From assembly GCF_000619905.2 (NCBI RefSeq), contig NZ_CP012371.1, positions 930,001 to 994,000 of the forward strand: DNA of 64,000 nt, given 5' to 3'. The notes below the pieces were generated by a model. It worked only from the letters and a program-made list of their open reading frames with translations, searched no databases and was not told the DNA's origin. The stretch is from Nitrosospira briensis C-128 (lineage in GTDB: Bacteria > Pseudomonadota > Gammaproteobacteria > Burkholderiales > Nitrosomonadaceae). Position numbers and translations under genes: made by a program. Every line of letters begins with the position of its first letter. The stretch's first letter is position 1. Positions 54,318 through 61,738 of this stretch are shown here, one piece after another.

Positions 54318-54809
54318 TCAAATCTGCTCATTGGGATCAGATTCGACCTTGGCGTTATTCTCGTGGTTTCGCTCCTGCCGTTTTTCCGCCGGGGTGGCGT
54401 GATCGCGCGGGGCAAGTTCTGACGCCATTTGCCGGTGAAAAGCAGCCAGCTTTATGTCTTCCTCGGCGGTTCGCTCATATTTGTGCAGCAAAGCCGAAGT
54501 ATGCGATTGCTTATCTTGTGCCTGCCTGCCATAAAGGTAGCTTTTTTCTTCATAATGCTGAAGCAGTTTCTTTTGCTCCTCCGCTTTTCTCAGCATCTCT
54601 TTGGCGGTATTTTGATATTGCTTTGCCAGTTTTTCGTGATCAGCATAAGTTTTCGCACTCTTTCCAGCCCTGTTGATATTGTCATTCTGCGCTTCGAGAG
54701 GACTCATTTGCGCGCAGGAGGCCAACAAACCAAGGGCAGACAAGATCGCAACGAATGTTCCTGATTTTGTTTTCACGATGGGACCCGGGTAGGATGAAAG
54801 TGGCTTCAT
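54318..54809 (-). CDS. Coiled-coil lipoprotein, function unknown
   Basis: A 163-residue predicted lipoprotein: N-terminal hydrophobic stretch (GTFVAILSALGLLASCAQMS) with a LASC lipobox, then an almost wholly helical, Gln/Lys/Glu-rich chain (KLAKQYQNTAKEMLRKAEEQ...) and a hydrophilic end. I start at ATG 54809; a GTG at 54824 would add five residues. No family recognised. It is read in the same direction as the regulator-kinase pair but separated from it by 183 bp, and is convergent with fbpC. Confidence 0.75.
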   Translation of the reverse strand: MKPLSSYPGPIVKTKSGTFVAILSALGLLASCAQMSPLEAQNDNINRAGKSAKTYADHEKLAKQYQNTAKEMLRKAEEQKKLLQHYEEKSYLYGRQAQDKQSHTSALLHKYERTAEEDIKLAAFHRQMASELAPRDHATPAEKRQERNHENNAKVESDPNEQI

Positions 54810-54992
54810 GCTAACTCGGTTCACGCTACTGAATATATTGGGGAAACCCTGTTTTTTTTCTAAGGGAAACCTTTATGCAACTTTATATGGCGGAAGTGGC
54901 TGATATAAATGTTGATAGTACGATGCAGTTCTAAAGAAGACCGGACGAAAAACATCCGGACAATCTGACGTAAAACTTGAGGGCAATGCCTG

Positions 54993-55649
54993 CTATTGCG
55001 GTTCGGAAATCCAGTGGGTGGCATAACGTATCAAATCCGCGCCGTCTTTCAAGTTTAATTTGGTACGGATGTGGAAGCGATGCGTTTCGATAGTTTTAAT
55101 ACTGCGGCTAAGCAACCGGGCAATTTCCTGACTGCTATGCCCGGATCCGATCAAGTGCAGCACCTCAAACTCGCTCGGGGTCAGACTGTTGACCAACGGT
55201 TCAGACTCCGAATTTCCGGTCACCACCCGATTCAACAGCCTGGCATACATGGGCTTGCTCAGATAAATATTTCCCTTTAACACCTCGCGGATAGCAGTTA
55301 TCAGCACTTCACCCGGCTCCTGCTTCATCACGTAGCCACGCGCGCCTGCCCGCAAAGCGCGTTCCGCATACACGCCTTCGTCGTGCATGGAGACGACGAG
55401 TACGGGCAATGTCGGCATCGAAATATGTATGCTTTTTATGACCTCAAAACCGGAGAGGGTCTTGAGAGATACATCCATTAAAACGATATCGACGTGATGC
55501 CCCGCTTTGAGGGCGGCAAGCGCTTCTTCGCCGTCGCCCGCTTCACCCGATACCTCCATGTCCGGCTCGAGATTGATGAGCATTGCCATGCCATGCCGCA
55601 ACATGGCGTGATCGTCCACCAGCATTACTCGTGCTTTCAAGGCTGACAT
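54993..55649 (-). CDS. NarL/FixJ-type response regulator
   Basis: A two-domain regulator of 218 residues. The receiver domain has MLVDDHAMLRHGM acidic pocket, phospho-acceptor Asp59 in DIVLMDVSL, and Lys in GYVMKQEPGEV. The C-terminal LuxR-type helix-turn-helix reads NSLTPSEFEVLHLIGSGHSS and EIARLLSRSIKTIETHRFHI. Only 12 bp separate it from the kinase gene, so it is its cognate partner, transcribed after the kinase. Target genes are unknown; the adjacent iron transporter and lipoprotein are candidates by position only. Confidence 0.93.
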   Translation of the reverse strand: MSALKARVMLVDDHAMLRHGMAMLINLEPDMEVSGEAGDGEEALAALKAGHHVDIVLMDVSLKTLSGFEVIKSIHISMPTLPVLVVSMHDEGVYAERALRAGARGYVMKQEPGEVLITAIREVLKGNIYLSKPMYARLLNRVVTGNSESEPLVNSLTPSEFEVLHLIGSGHSSQEIARLLSRSIKTIETHRFHIRTKLNLKDGADLIRYATHWISEPQ

Positions 55650-55661
55650 ATCAGGAAACTC

Positions 55662-57092
55662 CTACACCATTCGCATTGCGAGCCGCACTTCCATTCCTCC
55701 TTCCGGGTGCGACAGGAATTCCAACCTCGCGCCAAGCTGCCGGGCACGATATTGCATAATTTTAATGCCCATTCCCGGGGTTGCGCCGTATTTTTTTTTG
55801 GAATCGGCAAAACCACTGCCGTCATCGCGGATCGACAGGTGGAGCATTCCCTCCTCTGAAAACAGCAAAATTGTCACTTGCCGCGCGCAGCCGTGCCGTA
55901 TCGCATTATTGGTGGCTTCCTGGGCAATCCGGTAAAGATTAAGTGCAAAATTCTTATCCTCGATAACGACTTCACTTTTGCATACGAAATCACATGTAAT
56001 CTTATAGGTAATTGCGATTCTCGATGCAAATGCCCGCAATGCGCCCATGAGGCCATTTGTCTCCAGTTCAAATGGAAGCAATCCCTGTGCAAGCTGCTTG
56101 CATTGCATTACGGCAACCTGCGCTTGGGTGGCAATGGAGGCAGCAATCGTCGCCGCATCCCCACTTCCCGACGCGGATATTCTTTTCTCCAATGCCTTGG
56201 CTTGATAACCAATCGCCGCAATCTGCTGCCCAAGATTGTCGTGCAATTCCTGTCCGATCGAACGCTGATGTTCTTCCGCTATGGAAACCAGTGTCTGTTC
56301 CAGACGTTTGCGCTCAAGCCATCTCTCCAGATCAGTCGCGACCGCATCGATGAGCCGCTGCTCTTCCGGCACCAGGAATGGCTTGTCTTCCGGATAGAAA
56401 ACACGCAACTGGCCGCAGAGCTCGTTGTTGGCGTTAATCTCCGAATGCAGTGCGTGCTTACCGCCCTGGCCGTGATTGTCAGAAGTGAAGCGCCTGCCAT
56501 CGAGTTCGATCATGGCGGTAGCGATTTCCGGGAATTGCATGGCGGGTATCAGGTGCTCGAAAATCTGCTGGCAGACGTTATCTACCGATAATTCCAGCCC
56601 CATACCTCGGCGAATCTCATAGAGACAGGTGATTTCCTTCAGGCGCTCGCTCAGCGCCTCATCGATCTGTTTCCGCTCAAACCACCTCTCCAGATCAGTC
56701 GCGACCGCGTCGATGAGCCGCTGCTCCTCCGGCACCAGGAATCGCGTGTCTTCCGGATAGAAAACACGCAGTTGGCCGCAGAGCTCGTTGTTGGCGTTAA
56801 TCTTCGAGTGCAGTTCGTGCTTACGGCCCGGGCCGTGATTATCAGAAGCGAAGCGCCTGCCATCGAGTTCGATCACGGCGGTAGCGATTTCCGGGAATTG
56901 CATGGCGGGTATCAGGTGCTCAAAAATCTGCTGGCAGACATTATCCACCGATAGTTCCGGCCCCATACCACGGCGAATTTCGTAGAGACAGGTAATTTCT
57001 TTCAGACGCTCGCGCAGCGCCTGACCTGCATTTGCATGCTCATCAATGGGATGCTGGGCCGCATCCACGTGTCTTTTATCCTGGCTGGTCAT
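55662..57092 (-). CDS. NarL-type sensor histidine kinase with duplicated sensor domain
   Basis: A soluble kinase of 476 residues, with no membrane segment. Residues 26-146 and 147-267 are two GAF-like sensor domains, 121 residues each and about 87% identical (16 differences by eye), plainly a recent internal duplication. The HisKA_3 region follows, with phospho-acceptor His284 in IGQELHDNLGQQIAAIG, then the HATPase_c domain with RIAQEATNNAIRHG (N box), LSIRDDGSGF (G1) and TPGMGIKIMQYRA. The partner regulator is 12 bp downstream. The ligand of the sensor domains is not known. Confidence 0.93.
   Translation of the reverse strand: MTSQDKRHVDAAQHPIDEHANAGQALRERLKEITCLYEIRRGMGPELSVDNVCQQIFEHLIPAMQFPEIATAVIELDGRRFASDNHGPGRKHELHSKINANNELCGQLRVFYPEDTRFLVPEEQRLIDAVATDLERWFERKQIDEALSERLKEITCLYEIRRGMGLELSVDNVCQQIFEHLIPAMQFPEIATAMIELDGRRFTSDNHGQGGKHALHSEINANNELCGQLRVFYPEDKPFLVPEEQRLIDAVATDLERWLERKRLEQTLVSIAEEHQRSIGQELHDNLGQQIAAIGYQAKALEKRISASGSGDAATIAASIATQAQVAVMQCKQLAQGLLPFELETNGLMGALRAFASRIAITYKITCDFVCKSEVVIEDKNFALNLYRIAQEATNNAIRHGCARQVTILLFSEEGMLHLSIRDDGSGFADSKKKYGATPGMGIKIMQYRARQLGARLEFLSHPEGGMEVRLAMRMV
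56292..56654 (-). repeat. Kinase sensor repeat, second unit
   Basis: 363-bp unit encoding residues 147-267. It is in tandem and direct orientation with 56655-57017 and highly similar at DNA level, including silent positions, so the duplication is recent or maintained by conversion. Confidence 0.88.
56655..57017 (-). repeat. Kinase sensor repeat, first unit
   Basis: 363-bp unit encoding residues 26-146, the partner of 56292-56654. The unit keeps the reading frame exactly (121 codons), so expansion or contraction by homologous recombination would leave a functional kinase with a different number of sensor domains. Confidence 0.88.
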
Positions 57093-57598
57093 TAAAGGCT
57101 TTCATCATTCGATCAATTCAATCTACCGTTTCGCCCGTCCATGAAATGAACTTGAATATTCCGCTTAGTTTATATCAGTCATACGCTTCAGGTGAGTCCA
57201 TCGCTATACCGCGTGGGGAATCCCGAAAATGTACTCATGCGCGCGGATGACATCGCGCATGATGACGCCAGGCTCCTTCAAGCCTCGTCTGCAAAAGACT
57301 TTCCACGTCACCGACATCATGTGCGTGCGTCCAGCACCGGCCCAGCGGTGGCACGGCGCTGCCGCCGATACCCAATTATCATAATCACGCGATAGGCAAA
57401 AAAATCGGTATCATGTCGGAGGCGGATCGGTCGTGGCATTCGGTCAACCTGCACCATGATTGCACAATCATAATCGCAGCGTGAATATTCTGCATATTCA
57501 GGAAAGTAACTCGCAGATTAAAGTTACTTTTAATCGACATAATGTGTAAGACAGCAATAAGCGTAGTATTGCGCCGTACGAGTGGTCGGGATATAAAA
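57093..57598. other. 506-bp interval between the kinase and tpm genes
   Basis: The interval holds the upstream region of the kinase (57093-57200, no confident promoter), the decayed fbpC fragment (57203-57455) and the tpm upstream region. The frame of tpm remains open back to ATG 57542, but the family N-terminus begins at 57599. Confidence 0.5.
57203..57455 (+). pseudogene. Decayed 3' fragment of an fbpC-like ABC ATPase gene
   Basis: About 250 bp that align with the end of fbpC (53942-54193) at roughly three-quarters identity by eye, including RADDIAHDDA for RPDDIVHDDA and NHAIGKKIGI for NHAIGEKIGI. Indels move the homology between reading frames and no stop or upstream domain is conserved, so it is a non-functional remnant. 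It has the same orientation as fbpC and lies on the far side of the regulator-kinase block. Confidence 0.82.
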
Positions 57599-58258
57599 AT
57601 GGAAAAAGATTATTGGCTGGAGCGCTGGAAGCGGGAAGAAACCGGTTTTCATCAAAACGAGGTTAATCCGTATTTGTGCCAATACTGGCAGGCGTTGCAT
57701 CTTGCCGCCGACAGCGAGGTATTCGTGCCGCTGTGCGGCAAAAGCCGCGACATGTTATGGCTAAGTGAACAGGGATATGCGGTGCTAGGGGTGGAAACCA
57801 GCGCCGTCGCCGTGCAAGCATTCTTCAAAGAGAACGGCTACATCCCGAATCAAACAAGCGGCGAAAGCTTCGACCGCTACGATGCAAGCGGCGTCCGAAT
57901 CCTGTGCGGGGATTTTTTTGACCTGAGCAAACACGACCTGGCAAAAACAAACGCAGTATACGATCGCGCATCACTAATCGCGCTGCCGCCGGAAATGCGC
58001 GAACGTTATGCAGGTCACCTGTTGAGCATCCTGCCGCCTGCAGCGCAAATCCTGCTGATCACTCTGGACTATCCCCAACAGGAAATGGCGGGCCCACCAT
58101 TTGCAGTTTCTGCGAACGAAGTCGAAGCGCTCTACCACGAGCGGTTCACGATACGGCTACTGTCGCAATTGGACGTGCTTGCGCAAGAACCACGCTTTGA
58201 GGAACGCGGCTTGAACCGGTTACAGGAAAGCATCTTCCTTCTGGCACCGCATAGATAG
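57599..58258 (+). CDS. tpm: Thiopurine S-methyltransferase
   Basis: A SAM-dependent methyltransferase of the bacterial TPMT family, which in other proteobacteria methylates thiopurines, tellurite and selenite; the physiological substrate is uncertain. ATG 57599 gives 219 residues beginning MEKDYWLERWKREETGFHQN, the family start and length. Motifs: VFVPLCGKSRDMLWLSEQGY (SAM motif I), VYDRASLIALPPEMRERYAG and DYPQQEMAGPPFAVS. It stands alone on the plus strand between two gene-poor intervals. Confidence 0.93.
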   Translation: MEKDYWLERWKREETGFHQNEVNPYLCQYWQALHLAADSEVFVPLCGKSRDMLWLSEQGYAVLGVETSAVAVQAFFKENGYIPNQTSGESFDRYDASGVRILCGDFFDLSKHDLAKTNAVYDRASLIALPPEMRERYAGHLLSILPPAAQILLITLDYPQQEMAGPPFAVSANEVEALYHERFTIRLLSQLDVLAQEPRFEERGLNRLQESIFLLAPHR

Positions 58259-58728
58259 CGAAACGAGCGGCTTTTCTATCGCCTCTCATTTAATTAAGCC
58301 TCGTGTGAAATCCATGTATTTTAGATAAATCGCCGCCATGGAACGCGTCTAATAGCAAAGCTTACCTGCTTAGCATTGGTACCAGCAGGGTAGAGGAGAG
58401 ACTTCGGCGCTTTCCCCATATCGATCTGCCCGTATCGTATTTTTTCTTCAGCACCTGCATCAATCCTCTCTTACTTTCTGCGGTATCTACTCAAGGTGTA
58501 CTTCGGTCCAATGGGCAACGCCTTCTAAATTCGGCAAGATGGATGAACCCGTTTTTCTGGCCCATCCTCGGCAATAGCAACTCTCAGCGGGTGGGATGGA
58601 ATAATCAGCTCAACGGCATGTTTCTTCCACGCGCCAGCTTCGATTTGACCTGCCCCTTTCATTAGCTTCATGATGAATGGATAAATTGACGGCTGTTAAT
58701 CGATGTAATAATCCAAGAGAAGTGTGAA
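58259..58728. other. 470-bp gene-poor interval
   Basis: Nothing firm is present. On the minus strand a 48-codon ORF (58525-58671, MKLMKGAGQIEAGAWKKHAV...) has no ribosome-binding site and no recognised family; it may be a remnant. A weak GATAG...CTATC pair follows the tpm stop. AAGAGAAG before 58729 serves the next gene. Confidence 0.35.
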
Positions 58729-59514
58729 ATGAACAAGTACGTGTCAAAGCTCGATCTCGACCGCTTCGGTTTCGTTACCGTGAAAGCAGAAGGACTCAAA
58801 TCGATTGAAGATGTAAATGAATGTATTTCCTTCAGCAACAACAATAACGCTGAATTACTCATTGCGAGGCTGGATGCCAGCAGACTTGAAGCAGTTCAGT
58901 GGGTTGAAGCATCAGGTGGAATTTTATGCGATACACTTATTTATTATGAACTGCGTTGTCATCACGCAAAAAATTCAGTACGTGCAATTGATAAGGATGA
59001 CGAAACATTCCAGTTGCGGGAAATGACGGCGCGAGATCAGGAGGCAGTTATTCATATTGCTCGCACCGCCTTTTCGGGATACTACGGCCATTACCATTCG
59101 GATTCGCGGCTTGACAGGCGCGATTGCGATGCGACCTATGTTTCATGGTGCGAGGCCACCATCCAAAACAGGGGAGAAGTGAACAAGATAATTATTGCCG
59201 AAGATGTTATCGGCATCTGTGGATTTCTTACTATGAAAGTGCATGATGATAGGCAACTCGAATTAGTCTTGAGCGGTGTGGCGAAGCGAGTTGAGGGACG
59301 AGGCGTTTATCGCCGCATGATTCGGCAGGGAATAGAATATGCAATCGCCGCCGGGTTTAAAAGAGTTTTTACCTCGACGCAAATAATCAATTTAACCGTT
59401 CAGAGGGTGTGGATAACGCAAGGATTTTTTCCCATAAAGTATGAGTATACGTTTCATAAATGGTTTAAGTCCGATATCAAGCTTCAGGCTGTTAATGAGT
59501 TCCGTTTTGGCTGA
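58729..59514 (+). CDS. GNAT-family N-acetyltransferase (sugar-amine type)
   Basis: An acetyl-CoA-dependent acetyltransferase of 261 residues. The C-terminal GNAT domain covers residues about 95-240: LREMTARDQEAVIHIARTAF, then LVLSGVAKRVEGRGVYRRMI for the acetyl-CoA loop and RVFTSTQIINLTVQRVWITQ, a motif shared with WecD/RffC-like enzymes that acetylate amino sugars of dTDP-sugar pathways. The N-terminal 90 residues are a less conserved extension. Codon use is more AT-rich than neighbours, which suggests lateral acquisition. No sugar-biosynthesis genes adjoin except a glycosyltransferase, convergent and 65 bp away. Confidence 0.8.
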   Translation: MNKYVSKLDLDRFGFVTVKAEGLKSIEDVNECISFSNNNNAELLIARLDASRLEAVQWVEASGGILCDTLIYYELRCHHAKNSVRAIDKDDETFQLREMTARDQEAVIHIARTAFSGYYGHYHSDSRLDRRDCDATYVSWCEATIQNRGEVNKIIIAEDVIGICGFLTMKVHDDRQLELVLSGVAKRVEGRGVYRRMIRQGIEYAIAAGFKRVFTSTQIINLTVQRVWITQGFFPIKYEYTFHKWFKSDIKLQAVNEFRFG

Positions 59515-59579
59515 TTTTTAGCCAAGCGTTTGCTAACTGATTGAACCTGGGCTACAAATTAAGCTTACCTCTATATAAT

Positions 59580-60560
59580 TCATAACATCTCCCTATTAAC
59601 CGAATTGTGTAACGGAAAGGTTTCTTCCTTTACCACTGCCAATGGCCGACCCATGCTATTGACGTGCATGCGAGCCAGGTATTCGCCCATGATCCCAAGT
59701 GCAAACATCTGTGCTCCGGCAAAAATTGCGATTATGGAGGCAAGAAACGGAAACCCTGCCACGCTGCTGCCATAAAAAAAATAGCCTCCAACAACATACA
59801 CAAGCAAGCCCATGCCGAACAAAGTGAACAGAAAACCAATCCAGCTCGCGAGTTGAAGTGGGAAAACGCTGTAGCCTGTTACCATATTCAACGTGTGTCT
59901 AACCAGCTTGGACAACGTATAGCCAGAAGTACCAACAGTACGCGAATCATGCCGGACCGGGATCGCGGCAAAGCGAGTAGTTCCCCAGGTTAGCAGAACA
60001 TCGATTGAGACAAAAGGATTGCGGTAATCCGTGAATGCGCCGCGAAGATGCGTTCTGAATACACGAAAGGCGCTGATATGACGGGAGACCTCGGCACCCA
60101 TTGCGCTTTCAAGCATGCGCTTGGTAACCTGTGAAGCGACATCCCTGAGAACACCATGCTTCTGTTGCATGGGTGTTCCGTAGACAACATCAAATCCCGC
60201 AGCCAGCTTGGCTAATAAAGCCGGAATCTCTTCCGGGGGATTTTGGAGGTCGTCATCCATCGTAATGATGACCTCATAACGTGCCACTCGAATCCCGCTT
60301 AGAATAGCGTTGTGTTGGCCGTAGTTACGGCTGTGAAGCAGGCCACGAATCCGGTTATCACCCGCGGCTAGAGTCTGAATGACCTGCCAAGTCTGGTCTC
60401 CACCGCCATCCTCAACGATAATAACCTCATACTCGGCGTTTATATGTTGAAGTATCTTCCCTAATCGATTACATAATTCAGGCAGCATTTTCCCCGAGCG
60501 GAATGCCGGGATAACTACCGATATGGAGGGAGAGTCAAAATCTTGCACAAGCGACTTCAA
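59580..60560 (-). CDS. Family-2 glycosyltransferase, membrane-anchored (ArnC/GtrB-like)
   Basis: A polyisoprenyl-phosphate-type glycosyltransferase of 326 residues. The GT2 domain has ISVVIPAFRSGKMLPELCNR, VIIVEDGGGDQTW and the divalent-metal motif ITMDDDLQNPPEEIPAL; two C-terminal hydrophobic segments (residues about 230-290) match ArnC/DpmA-like enzymes that charge undecaprenyl phosphate. The start codon is TTG at 60560 with a 4-bp TTGA overlap on the mltB stop; a GTG five codons in is an alternative. It is downstream of, and probably coupled to, mltB. Confidence 0.85.
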   Translation of the reverse strand: MKSLVQDFDSPSISVVIPAFRSGKMLPELCNRLGKILQHINAEYEVIIVEDGGGDQTWQVIQTLAAGDNRIRGLLHSRNYGQHNAILSGIRVARYEVIITMDDDLQNPPEEIPALLAKLAAGFDVVYGTPMQQKHGVLRDVASQVTKRMLESAMGAEVSRHISAFRVFRTHLRGAFTDYRNPFVSIDVLLTWGTTRFAAIPVRHDSRTVGTSGYTLSKLVRHTLNMVTGYSVFPLQLASWIGFLFTLFGMGLLVYVVGGYFFYGSSVAGFPFLASIIAIFAGAQMFALGIMGEYLARMHVNSMGRPLAVVKEETFPLHNSVNREML

Positions 60561-61552
60561 TTGGAATTTCTTGCCGCACGAATCTCGTCAGCCAATTGCA
60601 GCACGCTCATGGCGTAATTCACGCTGCGGTTATAGCGTGTGATGACGTAGAAATTATTGAAACCCAGCCAATGTTCGTTTCCGGTTTTATTTTCCAGTTC
60701 GATCAGCGTAGCCTGGCGGTCAACCGGTAGAGCGACTTGCGGCGCAATGCCCAATTTTCTCATTCTCTCCACGGTATATGCCGGTCTTTCCCCTGCGTAT
60801 ATTGCCTCACGGTAACTCTCGCCGTTGACGAGCGCGGATGCGACTATCGCTTGCTCTGTTTCCCAGCCGTAGCCCTTCAGATAATTGGCGACGCTGCCAA
60901 TCGCATCCACGGTGCTGCGGGACAAATCGACCTTGCCATCGTTATCGAAATCCACGGCATATCGCCGATAGCTGCTGGGCATGAATTGCGGGATGCCGAT
61001 AGCCCCCGCATACGAGCCTTTGATGTTCAACAGGTCTGAACGCTGTTCCCGCCCCAGCAGCAAGTAATGTTCCAGTTCGTCGCGAAAAAAAGCGGCACGC
61101 TTCGGATAATCGAACGCCAGCGTAGTCAATGCATCCAGCACGCGATGCTTGCCGGTTTGTACGCCATAGTTTGTTTCGACACCGATTATGGCAGTAATGA
61201 TTTCTTCAGGAACACCAAACTCTTTGCGCGCCCGCTCCAGGGTCGAGGCATGGCTGTTCCAGAAGACAACGCCATCGGTGACACGCTGGGGGGTAACAAG
61301 CATTGGGCGGAATTCGTACCATGGTTTGGAAGTCGCCGGGCGCGAAATTGCATTGACGATGGAAGGCTGAAACTGGACCAAACGGAAAATACTTTCAAGT
61401 TCAGCCTGGGCGAATCCATGCCGCTCCACCATCTGGTCGATGAACGTTTTGAGCTCCGGCCGCAGTGGTGGCGCTGCCGCGGTTGCGCCGGTCGTACCCG
61501 CCGCACACCCAGCGAGCGTCAGAAATCCGAAGGCATAGAGTAACAGTCGCAT
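60557..61552 (-). CDS. mltB: Membrane-bound lytic murein transglycosylase B
   Basis: A lipoprotein that cleaves the MurNAc-GlcNAc bond of peptidoglycan with 1,6-anhydro product. The 331-residue precursor has a lipobox LTLAGCAAG (Cys near residue 16), the catalytic Glu in IIGVETNYGVQTGKH, the family GSYAGAIGIPQFMPSSYRRY and DAIGSVANYLKGYGW. The DFDNDGKVDL loop resembles the EF-hand-like calcium site of MltB. It follows the helicase-nuclease by 186 bp and overlaps the glycosyltransferase by 4 bp. Confidence 0.95.
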   Translation of the reverse strand: MRLLLYAFGFLTLAGCAAGTTGATAAAPPLRPELKTFIDQMVERHGFAQAELESIFRLVQFQPSIVNAISRPATSKPWYEFRPMLVTPQRVTDGVVFWNSHASTLERARKEFGVPEEIITAIIGVETNYGVQTGKHRVLDALTTLAFDYPKRAAFFRDELEHYLLLGREQRSDLLNIKGSYAGAIGIPQFMPSSYRRYAVDFDNDGKVDLSRSTVDAIGSVANYLKGYGWETEQAIVASALVNGESYREAIYAGERPAYTVERMRKLGIAPQVALPVDRQATLIELENKTGNEHWLGFNNFYVITRYNRSVNYAMSVLQLADEIRAARNSN

Positions 61553-61738
61553 GAATTCTCCCTAATTTGCAGGTACAGAAAGCTGTTTATCTTTTCACTA
61601 TTGATACACACGATCGATAATTCTCGATCGGCTTCATTCTCTTCAGCAAACTCATCGCTTTTCAAAAAACGCTGAATTAACTCTCTTCTTCGCAGGGACG
61701 CAACGGCGGCTTGCAGGATGGCTTGCCGGAAAAATACT

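Noticed and set aside
58525-58671. 48-codon minus-strand ORF in the tpm-acetyltransferase interval
   Set aside because: No ribosome-binding site, no family, and low-complexity surroundings; kept only as a note in the interval description.
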